This document shows positions 1 through 5,145 of a DNA stretch of 10,301 bases, one piece after another. Positions within the stretch are counted from its first letter, which is position 1. Each line of letters begins with the position of its first letter. Below the pieces are notes generated by a model. The model saw only the letters and a list, made by a program, of their open reading frames with translations. It had not been told where the DNA came from and searched no databases. The position numbers and the translations under genes are program-made. Source of the DNA: JACDAL01 sp035646635 (GTDB taxonomy: Bacteria > Actinomycetota > CADDZG01 > WHSQ01); contig DASRPA010000111.1 in assembly GCA_035646635.1 (NCBI GenBank), positions 1 to 10,301 of the forward strand. The letters run 5' to 3'.

Positions 1-488
1 GGCGCACACACTGCGTCAAGAGGCGTGACCGGTGGGCCGGGGTGGTCCGAGGTGCCCTCGCCCGACCCCCACGACCACCCCTCGACATCGCCACCCTCGA
101 CCACGGTCGAGCCCGCCCCGACCGACGACCAGCTCCACCGCCCGCTCGAGCTGCCTCTGAAGTAGCCCCAGAAAAGGGGATCGTCGGCGAAGCAGTCGCC
201 TCCGGTGGGCCCCACCCCTGCGAGCATGCACACCGCCTGGCCCCCATAGCCGAGCTCGTAGGCGAGTCCGTGCTGGCGCGCCGCCAGCTCGATAAGGTGG
301 ATTCCCGAGACCGCCTCCGAGTCGAGCGTCACGCAGTAACGCTCGGTCGTCGGTCCGCTATCGATCACCAACGCCGCGCGCCGGGTTGGGTCTGCGCACG
401 CCGCAGGCGGCGTCGCCGCCTGCGGAGCGAGAAGAGCACTCGCTAGACCGAGGCCGCAGAGGGCCCGGCCGAGTCTCACCCGCGGCAT
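1..488 (-). CDS. Exported DUF4430-like protein, putative cobalamin-binding beta-domain partner (3' end outside window)
   Basis: I translated this frame by hand: 162 codons from the ATG at 488-486 with no stop before the window edge. Residues 1-33 look like a Sec signal peptide (basic start MPRVRLGR, then a hydrophobic stretch). The mature part starts a beta-rich domain with RAALVIDSG (38-46) and YCVTLDSEAVSGIHLIELA (51-69). It ends with the aromatic/Gly-rich signature FWGYFRG (106-112), RWSWSSVGAGS (117-127) and GDVEGWSWGSGEG (133-145), then PGPPVTPLDAVCA. This pattern is typical of DUF4430 domains, the family resembling the C-terminal beta domain of intrinsic factor and transcobalamin. Cysteines at 52, 87 and 99 could form disulfides. 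The start overlaps the end of the upstream toroid gene by 13 nt, so the two are probably translated together under the riboswitch at about 1640-1795. Cobalamin binding is inferred from domain pairing and riboswitch control. A C-terminal membrane anchor may lie beyond the edge. Confidence 0.8.
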   Translation of the reverse strand, partial: MPRVRLGRALCGLGLASALLAPQAATPPAACADPTRRAALVIDSGPTTERYCVTLDSEAVSGIHLIELAARQHGLAYELGYGGQAVCMLAGVGPTGGDCFADDPLFWGYFRGSSSGRWSWSSVGAGSTVVEGGDVEGWSWGSGEGTSDHPGPPVTPLDAVCA

Positions 489-1615
489 CTCCGGCGCGGC
501 GGCGCAGGCTCGGAATTCGTGACCGGGTCCAGGGGCAGAGGACGGCCCAACAGGCCCGGCACGGCCCCCACCGTGGCCCCGATGACGCTGGGCCCGCCGA
601 GCTCGTCCTCGCGCGCCGCATCGGCCCGTGAGGGAACGCGCCGGAACTCTCCCGACCTGCGCGCCCAGGTATAGGCGAACGCGCCGGTGAGCTCGCCGCA
701 GGCCCGGTAGGCGAGCCGCCGCAGAGCCCGACGTGCGCTCGGGGGAGGAGCCTTGTCGACGGCTGCATAGGCCTGGAGCACTAACGCGGTCGAGTTGGCG
801 TCGGTGTAGACCCGGCTCCCGAAGGCGGTGCGCTGGTGGCTGTAGCGCCATCCACCTCGGGTGTGGTCCCGAGCCGAGCGGAAGTAGGCGATTGAGGCGC
901 TCGGCCTGAGCCCGGCGGGTTGAGTCAGAGGGCTAAGAGGGAGGGAGACCAGAGCGGTGGCCTTCAGGGCCTGCACCGCGTAGCTCGTCGTGTTGGTATC
1001 GGTGCGGGTGAAGTCTCCCGCAGAGCCGTCATGGCAGTGGAAGCCGTCCCGGGAGCGCGACGGCGCGTCGTACTGCCATCCGCGATCGGGACAGCGAGCC
1101 TTCTCGAGCCACCGGACGGGTGCCCGCGGCACCGCCTCGTTTGCGGCGATCAGCCCCATCAGCGCCAGCGCGTGGTTCAGCACCGCCGCCTTCGAGTCCG
1201 TGCCTCCGTAGCGGCCCGAGTCACGCCGCGTGCGTTTGATCGTGCGCACCAGGTTGCGGCCGCCGAACGAGCGCGGGTTGCGTCCGGCGGCGACCACTGC
1301 CATCACCACCTTGCCCATGAGCCCCACGCTTCTCAGGCCTTCGGCCTTAGTCCGCAGATAGGCAATCGCGTGGGCAACGCTGTTCGGTGAGCGGCGGGCG
1401 GCGCTGAGGGCCAGCACCGCGTCGGCCGTCGCACCAACCTTGGAGAACCCCGGTACCGCGCCGTTGCCGCCCTGCCGGTCCACGATGTAGCGCGTGGCGA
1501 GACGGGCCTTGCGCCGGTTGGGCCCCGCTGCCACCGGCGTTAGCCACGCCGAAGTGGCGATCAGCCCTGTGATGAGAAGGAGGGCACACAGCCCTCGCCA
1601 CCTCTGGATGCGCAT
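476..1615 (-). CDS. Secreted alpha/alpha-toroid (prenyltransferase/squalene-cyclase repeat) protein, putative cobalamin-binding alpha domain
   Basis: The product has 379 residues. Residues 1-30 form a signal peptide (MRIQRWRG, then a hydrophobic run ending TPVAA). The rest is built of toroid repeats: ATADAVLALSAA (62-73), DRGWQYDA (177-184), DTNTTSYAVQALKA (206-219), GGWRYSH (254-260), DANSTALVLQAYAA (272-285) and GAFAYTW (311-317). The C-terminal AVPGLLGRPLPL (351-362) is common in secreted actinobacterial members. The same alpha/alpha fold forms the N-terminal domain of intrinsic factor and transcobalamin. I chose the ATG at 1615 because GAGAGGAG (1628-1621) sits 5 nt upstream; the in-frame GTG at 1630 would place the start on top of that ribosome-binding site. 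The gene follows a cobalamin riboswitch and overlaps the DUF4430-like gene by 13 nt. I infer an extracellular cobalamin-capture role rather than isoprenoid chemistry: the protein is exported and I see no DXDD-type cyclase motif. An unrelated secreted toroid function remains possible. Confidence 0.82.
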   Translation of the reverse strand: MRIQRWRGLCALLLITGLIATSAWLTPVAAGPNRRKARLATRYIVDRQGGNGAVPGFSKVGATADAVLALSAARRSPNSVAHAIAYLRTKAEGLRSVGLMGKVVMAVVAAGRNPRSFGGRNLVRTIKRTRRDSGRYGGTDSKAAVLNHALALMGLIAANEAVPRAPVRWLEKARCPDRGWQYDAPSRSRDGFHCHDGSAGDFTRTDTNTTSYAVQALKATALVSLPLSPLTQPAGLRPSASIAYFRSARDHTRGGWRYSHQRTAFGSRVYTDANSTALVLQAYAAVDKAPPPSARRALRRLAYRACGELTGAFAYTWARRSGEFRRVPSRADAAREDELGGPSVIGATVGAVPGLLGRPLPLDPVTNSEPAPPRRRCRG

Positions 1616-1639
1616 GACAGCTCCTCTCACCGGTCCTCG

Positions 1640-1795
1640 CCGGGTTCACGTGATGCCCCTGAGCCACTACGAAGCCGCCACGAGGCGGCGTCGCGGCGAT
1701 GGGAGGGTGACCTGGCTCGCCCGCTCTCGCGGGCCTACAGTTGCGGGACAGCGCCGGACTCCGACCGGACTTCCCCCTCCACAACGCGTCCCCAC
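1640..1795 (-). promoter_or_regulatory. Cobalamin (adenosylcobalamin-type) riboswitch
   Basis: Read on the minus strand, the leader of the toroid gene holds the conserved core of the cobalamin riboswitch in the right order. First comes GGAAGTCCGGTCGGAGTCC followed by GGCGCTG (1774-1749), where CCGG/CCGG close a hairpin. Next is the B12-box sequence CGCAACTGTA (1745-1736). A strong hairpin GCCCGC-GAGA-GCGGGC follows, then GAGCCAGGTCACC (1718-1706). The outer segments GGAGGG and CCCTCC can close the core. A GCCGCC/GGCGGC hairpin (1689-1674) follows before the ribosome-binding site at 1628-1621. No U-run follows that hairpin, so control is more likely at translation than by termination, as an inference. 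The riboswitch should lower expression of the toroid/DUF4430 pair when cobalamin is abundant. Aptamer boundaries are approximate. Confidence 0.9.
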
Positions 1796-1808
1796 CCTAA
1801 CCGTTTCC

Positions 1809-1861
1809 GTGCCGAGTGGTGGCAGGATGCTCTATATGGTCACCTCACCACCACTCGGCAC
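1809..1861 (-). repeat. 3'-flanking hairpin element, copy 1
   Basis: A perfect 14-bp inverted repeat has arms GTGCCGAGTGGTGG (1809-1822) and CCACCACTCGGCAC (1848-1861) around a 25-nt spacer. On the minus strand it begins 9 nt after the stop codon of the membrane-protein gene and is preceded by AAAAT (1870-1866). A second copy lies at 5019-5069. Read in this orientation, the two share the arm TGCCGAGTGGTGG, the right arm CCACTCGGCA and the centre AGAGCA(T/A)CC (here 1833-1825). No U-run follows the hairpin on the minus strand, so it is not a classical intrinsic terminator in that direction. It could be a REP/MITE-like repeat, an RNA-processing or 3'-end element, or a protein-binding palindrome. 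Confidence 0.85.
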
Positions 1862-1870
1862 CCCGATTTT

Positions 1871-2386
1871 CTACGGGCGCAGGTAACCGTCTGAAAGGAA
1901 CCGGCGTAGCCGTCCCTCGCGGCCGAGGCGAAAGGCCACGTAGAACCACGCCAGACAGGCGGCCCCCACCGCCTCTGCAGCCCAGGTACTCAGGTGGGAC
2001 AGGGGGCTCGTGAGGAGGTCCCAGGAGTAGGGCTCGGCGGGGGCGGAGGAGAAGGCCGAGCCGAACGCCGGCCACAGAAATGTGCGTGGCGAGTTCCACA
2101 TCCCGTCGGCCACCAGATGCAGGAGCCAGCCGACCGCGAGGCCGAACGCCGCCAGACGCCGCTCCCCAGAAGTGAGGACGAGGACCGCGATCGCCACCGC
2201 GATGACGGCCACGAGGGAATGAGCGAGATAGCGTCCGGAGGAGTTATCCGGCACCGCGAGGCGCAGCAGGGAGTCGACGAGGTCGGGTGCGATTGCCCCC
2301 GCCAGCACGAAGCGATAGTCGATCCGCCGGCGTCCCAGGCTCACATAGGTGATCACCGCCGCAACGCCCAGGTGCCACAGCAGCAC
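1871..2386 (-). CDS. Small polytopic membrane protein, YdjM/DUF457-like putative metal-dependent hydrolase
   Basis: The product has 171 residues and several hydrophobic segments, roughly at 5-17, 25-42, 56-72, 77-93 and 133-152. The polar residues inside the membrane region follow the pattern of the YdjM/DUF457 (LexA-binding, inner-membrane putative hydrolase) family: H5, the PDLVD motif (34-38), H56-S57, and HLVAD (90-94) with H90 and D94. These could bind a metal, but no reaction is established from sequence. The start is a GTG at 2386, 3 nt after the RNase HI stop; I see no good ribosome-binding site, which suggests translational coupling. It is the last gene of the zinc-ribbon/RNase HI operon. 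The family call rests on motif spacing only. Confidence 0.7.
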   Translation of the reverse strand: MLLWHLGVAAVITYVSLGRRRIDYRFVLAGAIAPDLVDSLLRLAVPDNSSGRYLAHSLVAVIAVAIAVLVLTSGERRLAAFGLAVGWLLHLVADGMWNSPRTFLWPAFGSAFSSAPAEPYSWDLLTSPLSHLSTWAAEAVGAACLAWFYVAFRLGREGRLRRFLSDGYLRP

Positions 2387-2389
2387 TGA

Positions 2390-2833
2390 CTAAAGCAACC
2401 GAGATTGATGCGGAGCAATACTCGGCTCCGCATCCGATGACGAGTCCATCCCGATGTTGGCAAGGCGATCGGCCCGCGTGTTCTCGCGGCGCGGCACTTG
2501 AGTGATGGAGACCTGCTCGAAGCGGTTCAGTAACGCCCGTGCTTCCACCGCCAGGGGCCGGAGAGAGTCGCTCTTGATCTTCCACCGGCCCTTCACCTGC
2601 ATCGCAACGAGCTTCGAGTCGACCCGAACCTCGAGCTCGGTGGCACCGTGCTCGAGGGCGAGCTCGAGGCCGGCTATGAGTGCACGATACTCAGCCACGT
2701 TGTTCGTCGCGTGACCGAGTCCCTCGTCGATCTCCGCCACTACCCTGCCCTCGCCGTCCTGGAGCACGACTCCGATCCCCGCAGGCCCCGGATTACCACG
2801 CGCTCCCCCGTCGGTGTAGAGAACCGATCTCAT
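2390..2833 (-). CDS. Ribonuclease HI family protein
   Basis: The 147-residue product is a single RNase H domain, which cleaves the RNA strand of RNA-DNA hybrids using two metal ions. The acidic catalytic residues are visible in order: D8 in YTDGGARGNPGPAGIG, E48 in NNVAEYRAL, D72 in RVDSKLVAMQVKG, and D122 in NTRADRLANIG. The length and sequence resemble the stand-alone actinobacterial/Firmicutes RNase HI group and the N-terminal domain of the bifunctional RNase H/phosphatase of mycobacteria; the phosphatase domain is absent here. The ATG at 2833 overlaps the stop of the upstream zinc-ribbon gene in an ATGA overlap, and the domain begins right at that methionine. The pairing with a zinc-ribbon protein is a familiar one. 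The tail after about residue 129 is short and not conserved. Confidence 0.93.
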   Translation of the reverse strand: MRSVLYTDGGARGNPGPAGIGVVLQDGEGRVVAEIDEGLGHATNNVAEYRALIAGLELALEHGATELEVRVDSKLVAMQVKGRWKIKSDSLRPLAVEARALLNRFEQVSITQVPRRENTRADRLANIGMDSSSDAEPSIAPHQSRLL

Positions 2834-3558
2834 GGGACCACGAGAATGCGCCGGCAGTTGTCGCATCGCTGCAAACCAGCTTCGGCTCGCAAGCGTTCGA
2901 CCTCCCGCGCGGGCAGCTTCGTGTGACATCCCTGACACGTGCCCCGCTCCAGAGCGGCTGCTCCGACGCCACCCTTGGCGGAGCGGATCTTCTCGTAGAG
3001 CTCGACGAGCTCCTCCGACAGCCCACTCCTCAACTCGTCGCGAGCTTGCTGATGGCCTTCCAAATCGGATTCGATCTCCCCCGACAGGCGCGCCACATCC
3101 ACACCCAACTCCGAAACCGAAGACGCCAGCTCGTCGCGCTCCGAGCTCAAAGATTGAAGGGTGGAGACGGCAGCATCCCGCGCCACCATCGACTCGAGCA
3201 GCTCGTCTTCGAGCCCGCTTCGGCGGCGCGTAAGCATTTCCACCTCGGCCTGCAGGTTCGAGAGCTCCTTGGGATTTGCCACCTGCCCCGAATACATCCG
3301 TTGCTGCTCTCGCTGAAGCTTTTGCTCCAGCACGGAGATCTCTTGCTCGAGTCGGTCCTGAACGCGGGCAACATCGTCTCTGTGGCGCGCAGCCACGGCT
3401 GCGTCGGAAGAGAGCTCCTCTAGCTGTTGCTCGAGCTTGTCGAGCCTGGCTCTCTCGGGTAGCTGCTCGAGGCGCCTGCGGCCCCTGTCCAGGGAGATGT
3501 CCTCGCTCTGGAGTTGGAGCAGGCGCTCGAGGGCTATGGCGTCGGCTCGAATCGGCAT
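2830..3558 (-). CDS. Coiled-coil protein with C-terminal C4 zinc ribbon (zf-RING_7/DUF164 family)
   Basis: The product has 242 residues. Residues 8 to about 195 are a long, charged alpha-helical coiled coil rich in Leu, Glu, Arg and Gln, with the family hallmark NPKEL at 95-99 in the hairpin region. The C-terminus is a zinc ribbon with C208-x2-C211 and C232-x2-C235. The length is normal for this bacterial family, whose members are thought to bind nucleic acid or act as adaptors; the exact function is not settled. I chose the ATG at 3558 because it begins the typical ERLLQLQ helix. No Shine-Dalgarno sequence precedes it, but an extended -10-like TGCTAGATT ends 8 nt upstream, which fits a leaderless or near-leaderless mRNA. 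It is the first gene of a three-gene operon with RNase HI and a membrane protein. Confidence 0.9.
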   Translation of the reverse strand: MPIRADAIALERLLQLQSEDISLDRGRRRLEQLPERARLDKLEQQLEELSSDAAVAARHRDDVARVQDRLEQEISVLEQKLQREQQRMYSGQVANPKELSNLQAEVEMLTRRRSGLEDELLESMVARDAAVSTLQSLSSERDELASSVSELGVDVARLSGEIESDLEGHQQARDELRSGLSEELVELYEKIRSAKGGVGAAALERGTCQGCHTKLPAREVERLRAEAGLQRCDNCRRILVVP

Positions 3559-3566
3559 CTGCAGGA

Positions 3567-3575
3567 AATCTAGCA
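3567..3575 (-). promoter_or_regulatory. Possible extended -10 promoter element of the zinc-ribbon/RNase HI operon
   Basis: On the minus strand TGCTAGATT (TGn plus TAnnnT) ends 8 nt before the ATG at 3558. That would put the transcription start at or within a base or two of the start codon, giving a leaderless or near-leaderless mRNA and explaining the missing ribosome-binding site. I see no convincing -35 box at the usual distance. This is a motif match only. Confidence 0.35.
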
Positions 3576-3686
3576 GCCGCTTCCAACTAGCGCCGAGAAA
3601 GGTAGAGGATATGAGCAGCGAGGCCCGACCGCGAGTGCCGGTGGCGCAGTCGAACTTCGGAGGCGGCTAAGACGGGAGCCAAAGCA

Positions 3687-4241
3687 ATGGCCAGAGCCGA
3701 CGCAGAGAACGAGCTTCTGCGCGCTGTGGGCTGCGGCGACCCGGACGCCTTGGGGGAGCTGTACCGGGCCTTCGAGAGACCCCTCCATTCCCTCGGCATG
3801 CGATGGCTGTCGGATCACAAGCTGGCAGAGGAGCTAGTGCAAGAGGTCACTTTTCGGATATGGAGACGGGCGGCTACTTTCGATGAGAGCCGCGGCGCGG
3901 CTTCGTCGTGGATCTTCGGCATCGCTCGCAATGTCGCCTCCGACCTCGCGCGTGAGCGCGCCCGCCGGCCCATCGCGATGGCCGATCTTCCGCGCGCCCA
4001 GGAGACTTGGGATGAAGACAAGGCCTGGGAGGCGTGGCAGGTTTCTCTCGAGCTGAAGCGACTGCCCCACCAGCAGCAGGAGATAATCGAGCTCGCCTAC
4101 GGGCGAGACATGACTCAGGCGGAAGTCGCCAATACTCTCGGGATTCCGCTCGGCACCGTGAAGACGCGCCTCTATGCGGGACTCAAGAGCCTGCGCCGCA
4201 GCCTCGTCGAACGGGGCGTAGTTGAGGAGAGCAGCCGGTGA
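3687..4241 (+). CDS. ECF-family RNA polymerase sigma factor (SigK-like)
   Basis: The 184-residue product has the two-domain layout of an extracytoplasmic-function sigma factor. Region 2 spans about residues 22-95, with AEELVQEVTFRIWRRA (47-62) and SWIFGIARNVASDLARER (74-91) covering -10 recognition and core binding. Region 4 spans about 118-172, with the helix-turn-helix TQAEVANTLGIPLGTVKTRL (143-162) for -35 recognition. Regions 1.1 and 3 are absent, as expected. GGGAG (3674-3678) lies 8 nt upstream of the ATG. The stop overlaps the start of the RskA-like anti-sigma gene in a GTGA overlap, so the two are probably made together and the sigma factor is held inactive at the membrane until a signal releases it. 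The inducing signal and regulon cannot be read from this window. No clear ECF-type promoter was found upstream. Confidence 0.93.
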   Translation: MARADAENELLRAVGCGDPDALGELYRAFERPLHSLGMRWLSDHKLAEELVQEVTFRIWRRAATFDESRGAASSWIFGIARNVASDLARERARRPIAMADLPRAQETWDEDKAWEAWQVSLELKRLPHQQQEIIELAYGRDMTQAEVANTLGIPLGTVKTRLYAGLKSLRRSLVERGVVEESSR

Positions 4242-5005
4242 GGCGCTGCGGCGAGATCCGCCTCGACCTTCCCGCCTACCTGTCGAGCGAGCTCGACGCC
4301 GCTCGGGCGGCCGCCCTCGATGACCACCTTGCCGCCTGCGGGGCCTGCCTCTCAGAGCTTTCGGAGCTGGATCTGGTGACCGCGGTGCTGTCGGATTCCG
4401 GCCTCGAGCAGGCACCCCCCGGCCACCTCGAGCACGAAGTGCTCACGCTGGTCACGCTCGAGCCCGACCCTGCGGGCCGCGAGGGCGCGTCGACCAGGGA
4501 TCTCTCGCCCGCATCGAGACTGAAAGGCAAGAGCATCCGGGTGGTAGTCGCCCCCGCGCTGGCGGCCGCCGCCGTGACCTTGGCGGCGTTCGGAATAGCG
4601 TGGCGCTCCGATCTCTCCAACGCCAGAGACCGGATCCAGGCCATGCAGGAGCAGCTCGGACCGACCGGTGCGCCGGTGCAGGCGATCTCTTTCGTCGAGG
4701 CTGGGTCCACCGGGGCCTCGGCGCGCGGTGAGCTCGTGCGGCAACCGGACGGCAACCACCGGATCGTGGTGTGGGCCAAGGGGCTGCCCCACACTCCGGC
4801 CGGCCACCACTACGAGGTGTGGCTGTCCGGGGAGCAGGGCTGGGTCTCGGCGGGCTCCTTCCAGGTCTCAGAGGGGGACTCGATGATGTGGAGTTGCCCC
4901 GTTGGAGTGTCCCCGGCCGCCTATCCGGAGGTCTGGATAACGCTCGAGCCCGACGACGGCGACCCGCGCCGTACGGGGCCCTCGGTGCTGCGGGCGTCGC
5001 TCTAG
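4238..5005 (+). CDS. Membrane-anchored zinc-binding anti-sigma factor (RskA-like)
   Basis: The product has 255 residues. Residues 1-45 form a zinc-finger anti-sigma (ZAS) domain with C4, H30, C34 and C37 (HLAACGAC), the part that clamps the sigma factor in the cytoplasm. One transmembrane helix spans about residues 99-122 (IRVVVAPALAAAAVTLAAFG). The outer domain, about 148-255, has the RskA C-terminal pattern: ARGELV, GLPHTPAGHHYEVWL (182-196), GSFQV, and WITLEPDDGDPRRTGPSVL (233-251). The GTG start at 4238 overlaps the sigma-factor stop by 4 nt and has GAGGAG (4224-4229) 8 nt upstream. By analogy with SigK/RskA, regulated proteolysis of this protein would free the sigma factor. The gene is followed after 13 nt by a hairpin element shared with 1809-1861. 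Confidence 0.92.
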   Translation: MRRCGEIRLDLPAYLSSELDAARAAALDDHLAACGACLSELSELDLVTAVLSDSGLEQAPPGHLEHEVLTLVTLEPDPAGREGASTRDLSPASRLKGKSIRVVVAPALAAAAVTLAAFGIAWRSDLSNARDRIQAMQEQLGPTGAPVQAISFVEAGSTGASARGELVRQPDGNHRIVVWAKGLPHTPAGHHYEVWLSGEQGWVSAGSFQVSEGDSMMWSCPVGVSPAAYPEVWITLEPDDGDPRRTGPSVLRASL

Positions 5006-5018
5006 GGAGTCCCAAAAT

Positions 5019-5069
5019 TGCCGAGTGGTGGATAAAGGTTGCAGAGCAACCATTAATGACCACTCGGCA
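5019..5069 (+). repeat. 3'-flanking hairpin element, copy 2
   Basis: Arms TGCCGAGTGGT (5019-5029) and ACCACTCGGCA (5059-5069) enclose a 29-nt spacer that contains a nested hairpin GGTTGC-AGA-GCAACC (5037-5051). Extra A-T pairs nearly join the inner and outer stems into one long helix. AAAAT precedes the left arm. The element starts 13 nt after the anti-sigma stop codon and lies 76 nt before the next gene. It matches the copy at 1809-1861 in arms, central AGAGCANCC, flank and orientation relative to the preceding gene. No U-run follows on the plus strand; on the minus strand the hairpin is followed by ATTTT, so termination of antisense transcription is possible. Confidence 0.85.
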
Positions 5070-5100
5070 GCGGCGGTTCGGCGGTGGGGCGGCCGCTGCG

Positions 5101-5106
5101 TAGATT
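5101..5106 (+). promoter_or_regulatory. Possible -10 box for the synthase/GGDEF-EAL/MFS unit
   Basis: TAGATT, preceded by TGCG, fits TAnnnT and lies 39 nt before the ATG at 5146, in the only sizeable gap ahead of this three-gene unit. The same hexamer precedes the operon at 3558. The -35 region (around GTTCGG) is poor, so the call is weak. Confidence 0.2.
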
Positions 5107-5145
5107 GCGGATACGCCGAAGTGAGCCAACGCCGATAACTTCCTC

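Noticed and set aside
16..446. Open frames in other registers at the left end (16-231 minus, 42-446 plus).
   Set aside because: The minus-strand frame from 488 to the edge encodes a signal peptide and a DUF4430-like signature. The other frames give Arg/Pro/Gly-rich sequences without motifs.
1616..1630. GTG at 1630 as an alternative start adding five residues to the toroid protein.
   Set aside because: It would overlap the GAGAGGAG ribosome-binding site that serves the ATG at 1615, and the signal peptide is already complete from that ATG.
1674..1689. GCCGCC/GGCGGC hairpin as the intrinsic terminator of the riboswitch.
   Set aside because: On the minus strand it is followed by TTCGTAGTGG, with no U-run. 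It is more likely an aptamer-associated or expression-platform stem.
2834..3586. A long N-terminal extension of RNase HI in the same open frame, running back across the zinc-ribbon gene.
   Set aside because: The extension is Arg/Ala/Gly-rich with no domain pattern. It lies under a well-supported zinc-ribbon coding frame, and the RNase H fold starts exactly at the ATG of the ATGA overlap.
5017..5069. tRNA-like sequence: GCCGAGTGGT resembles the D arm of tRNA-Ser or tRNA-Leu and is followed by a stem.
   Set aside because: The inner stem has a 3-nt loop rather than a 7-nt anticodon loop, there is no T-arm GGTTCRA box, no acceptor stem and no CCA. The inverted-repeat structure explains the match.
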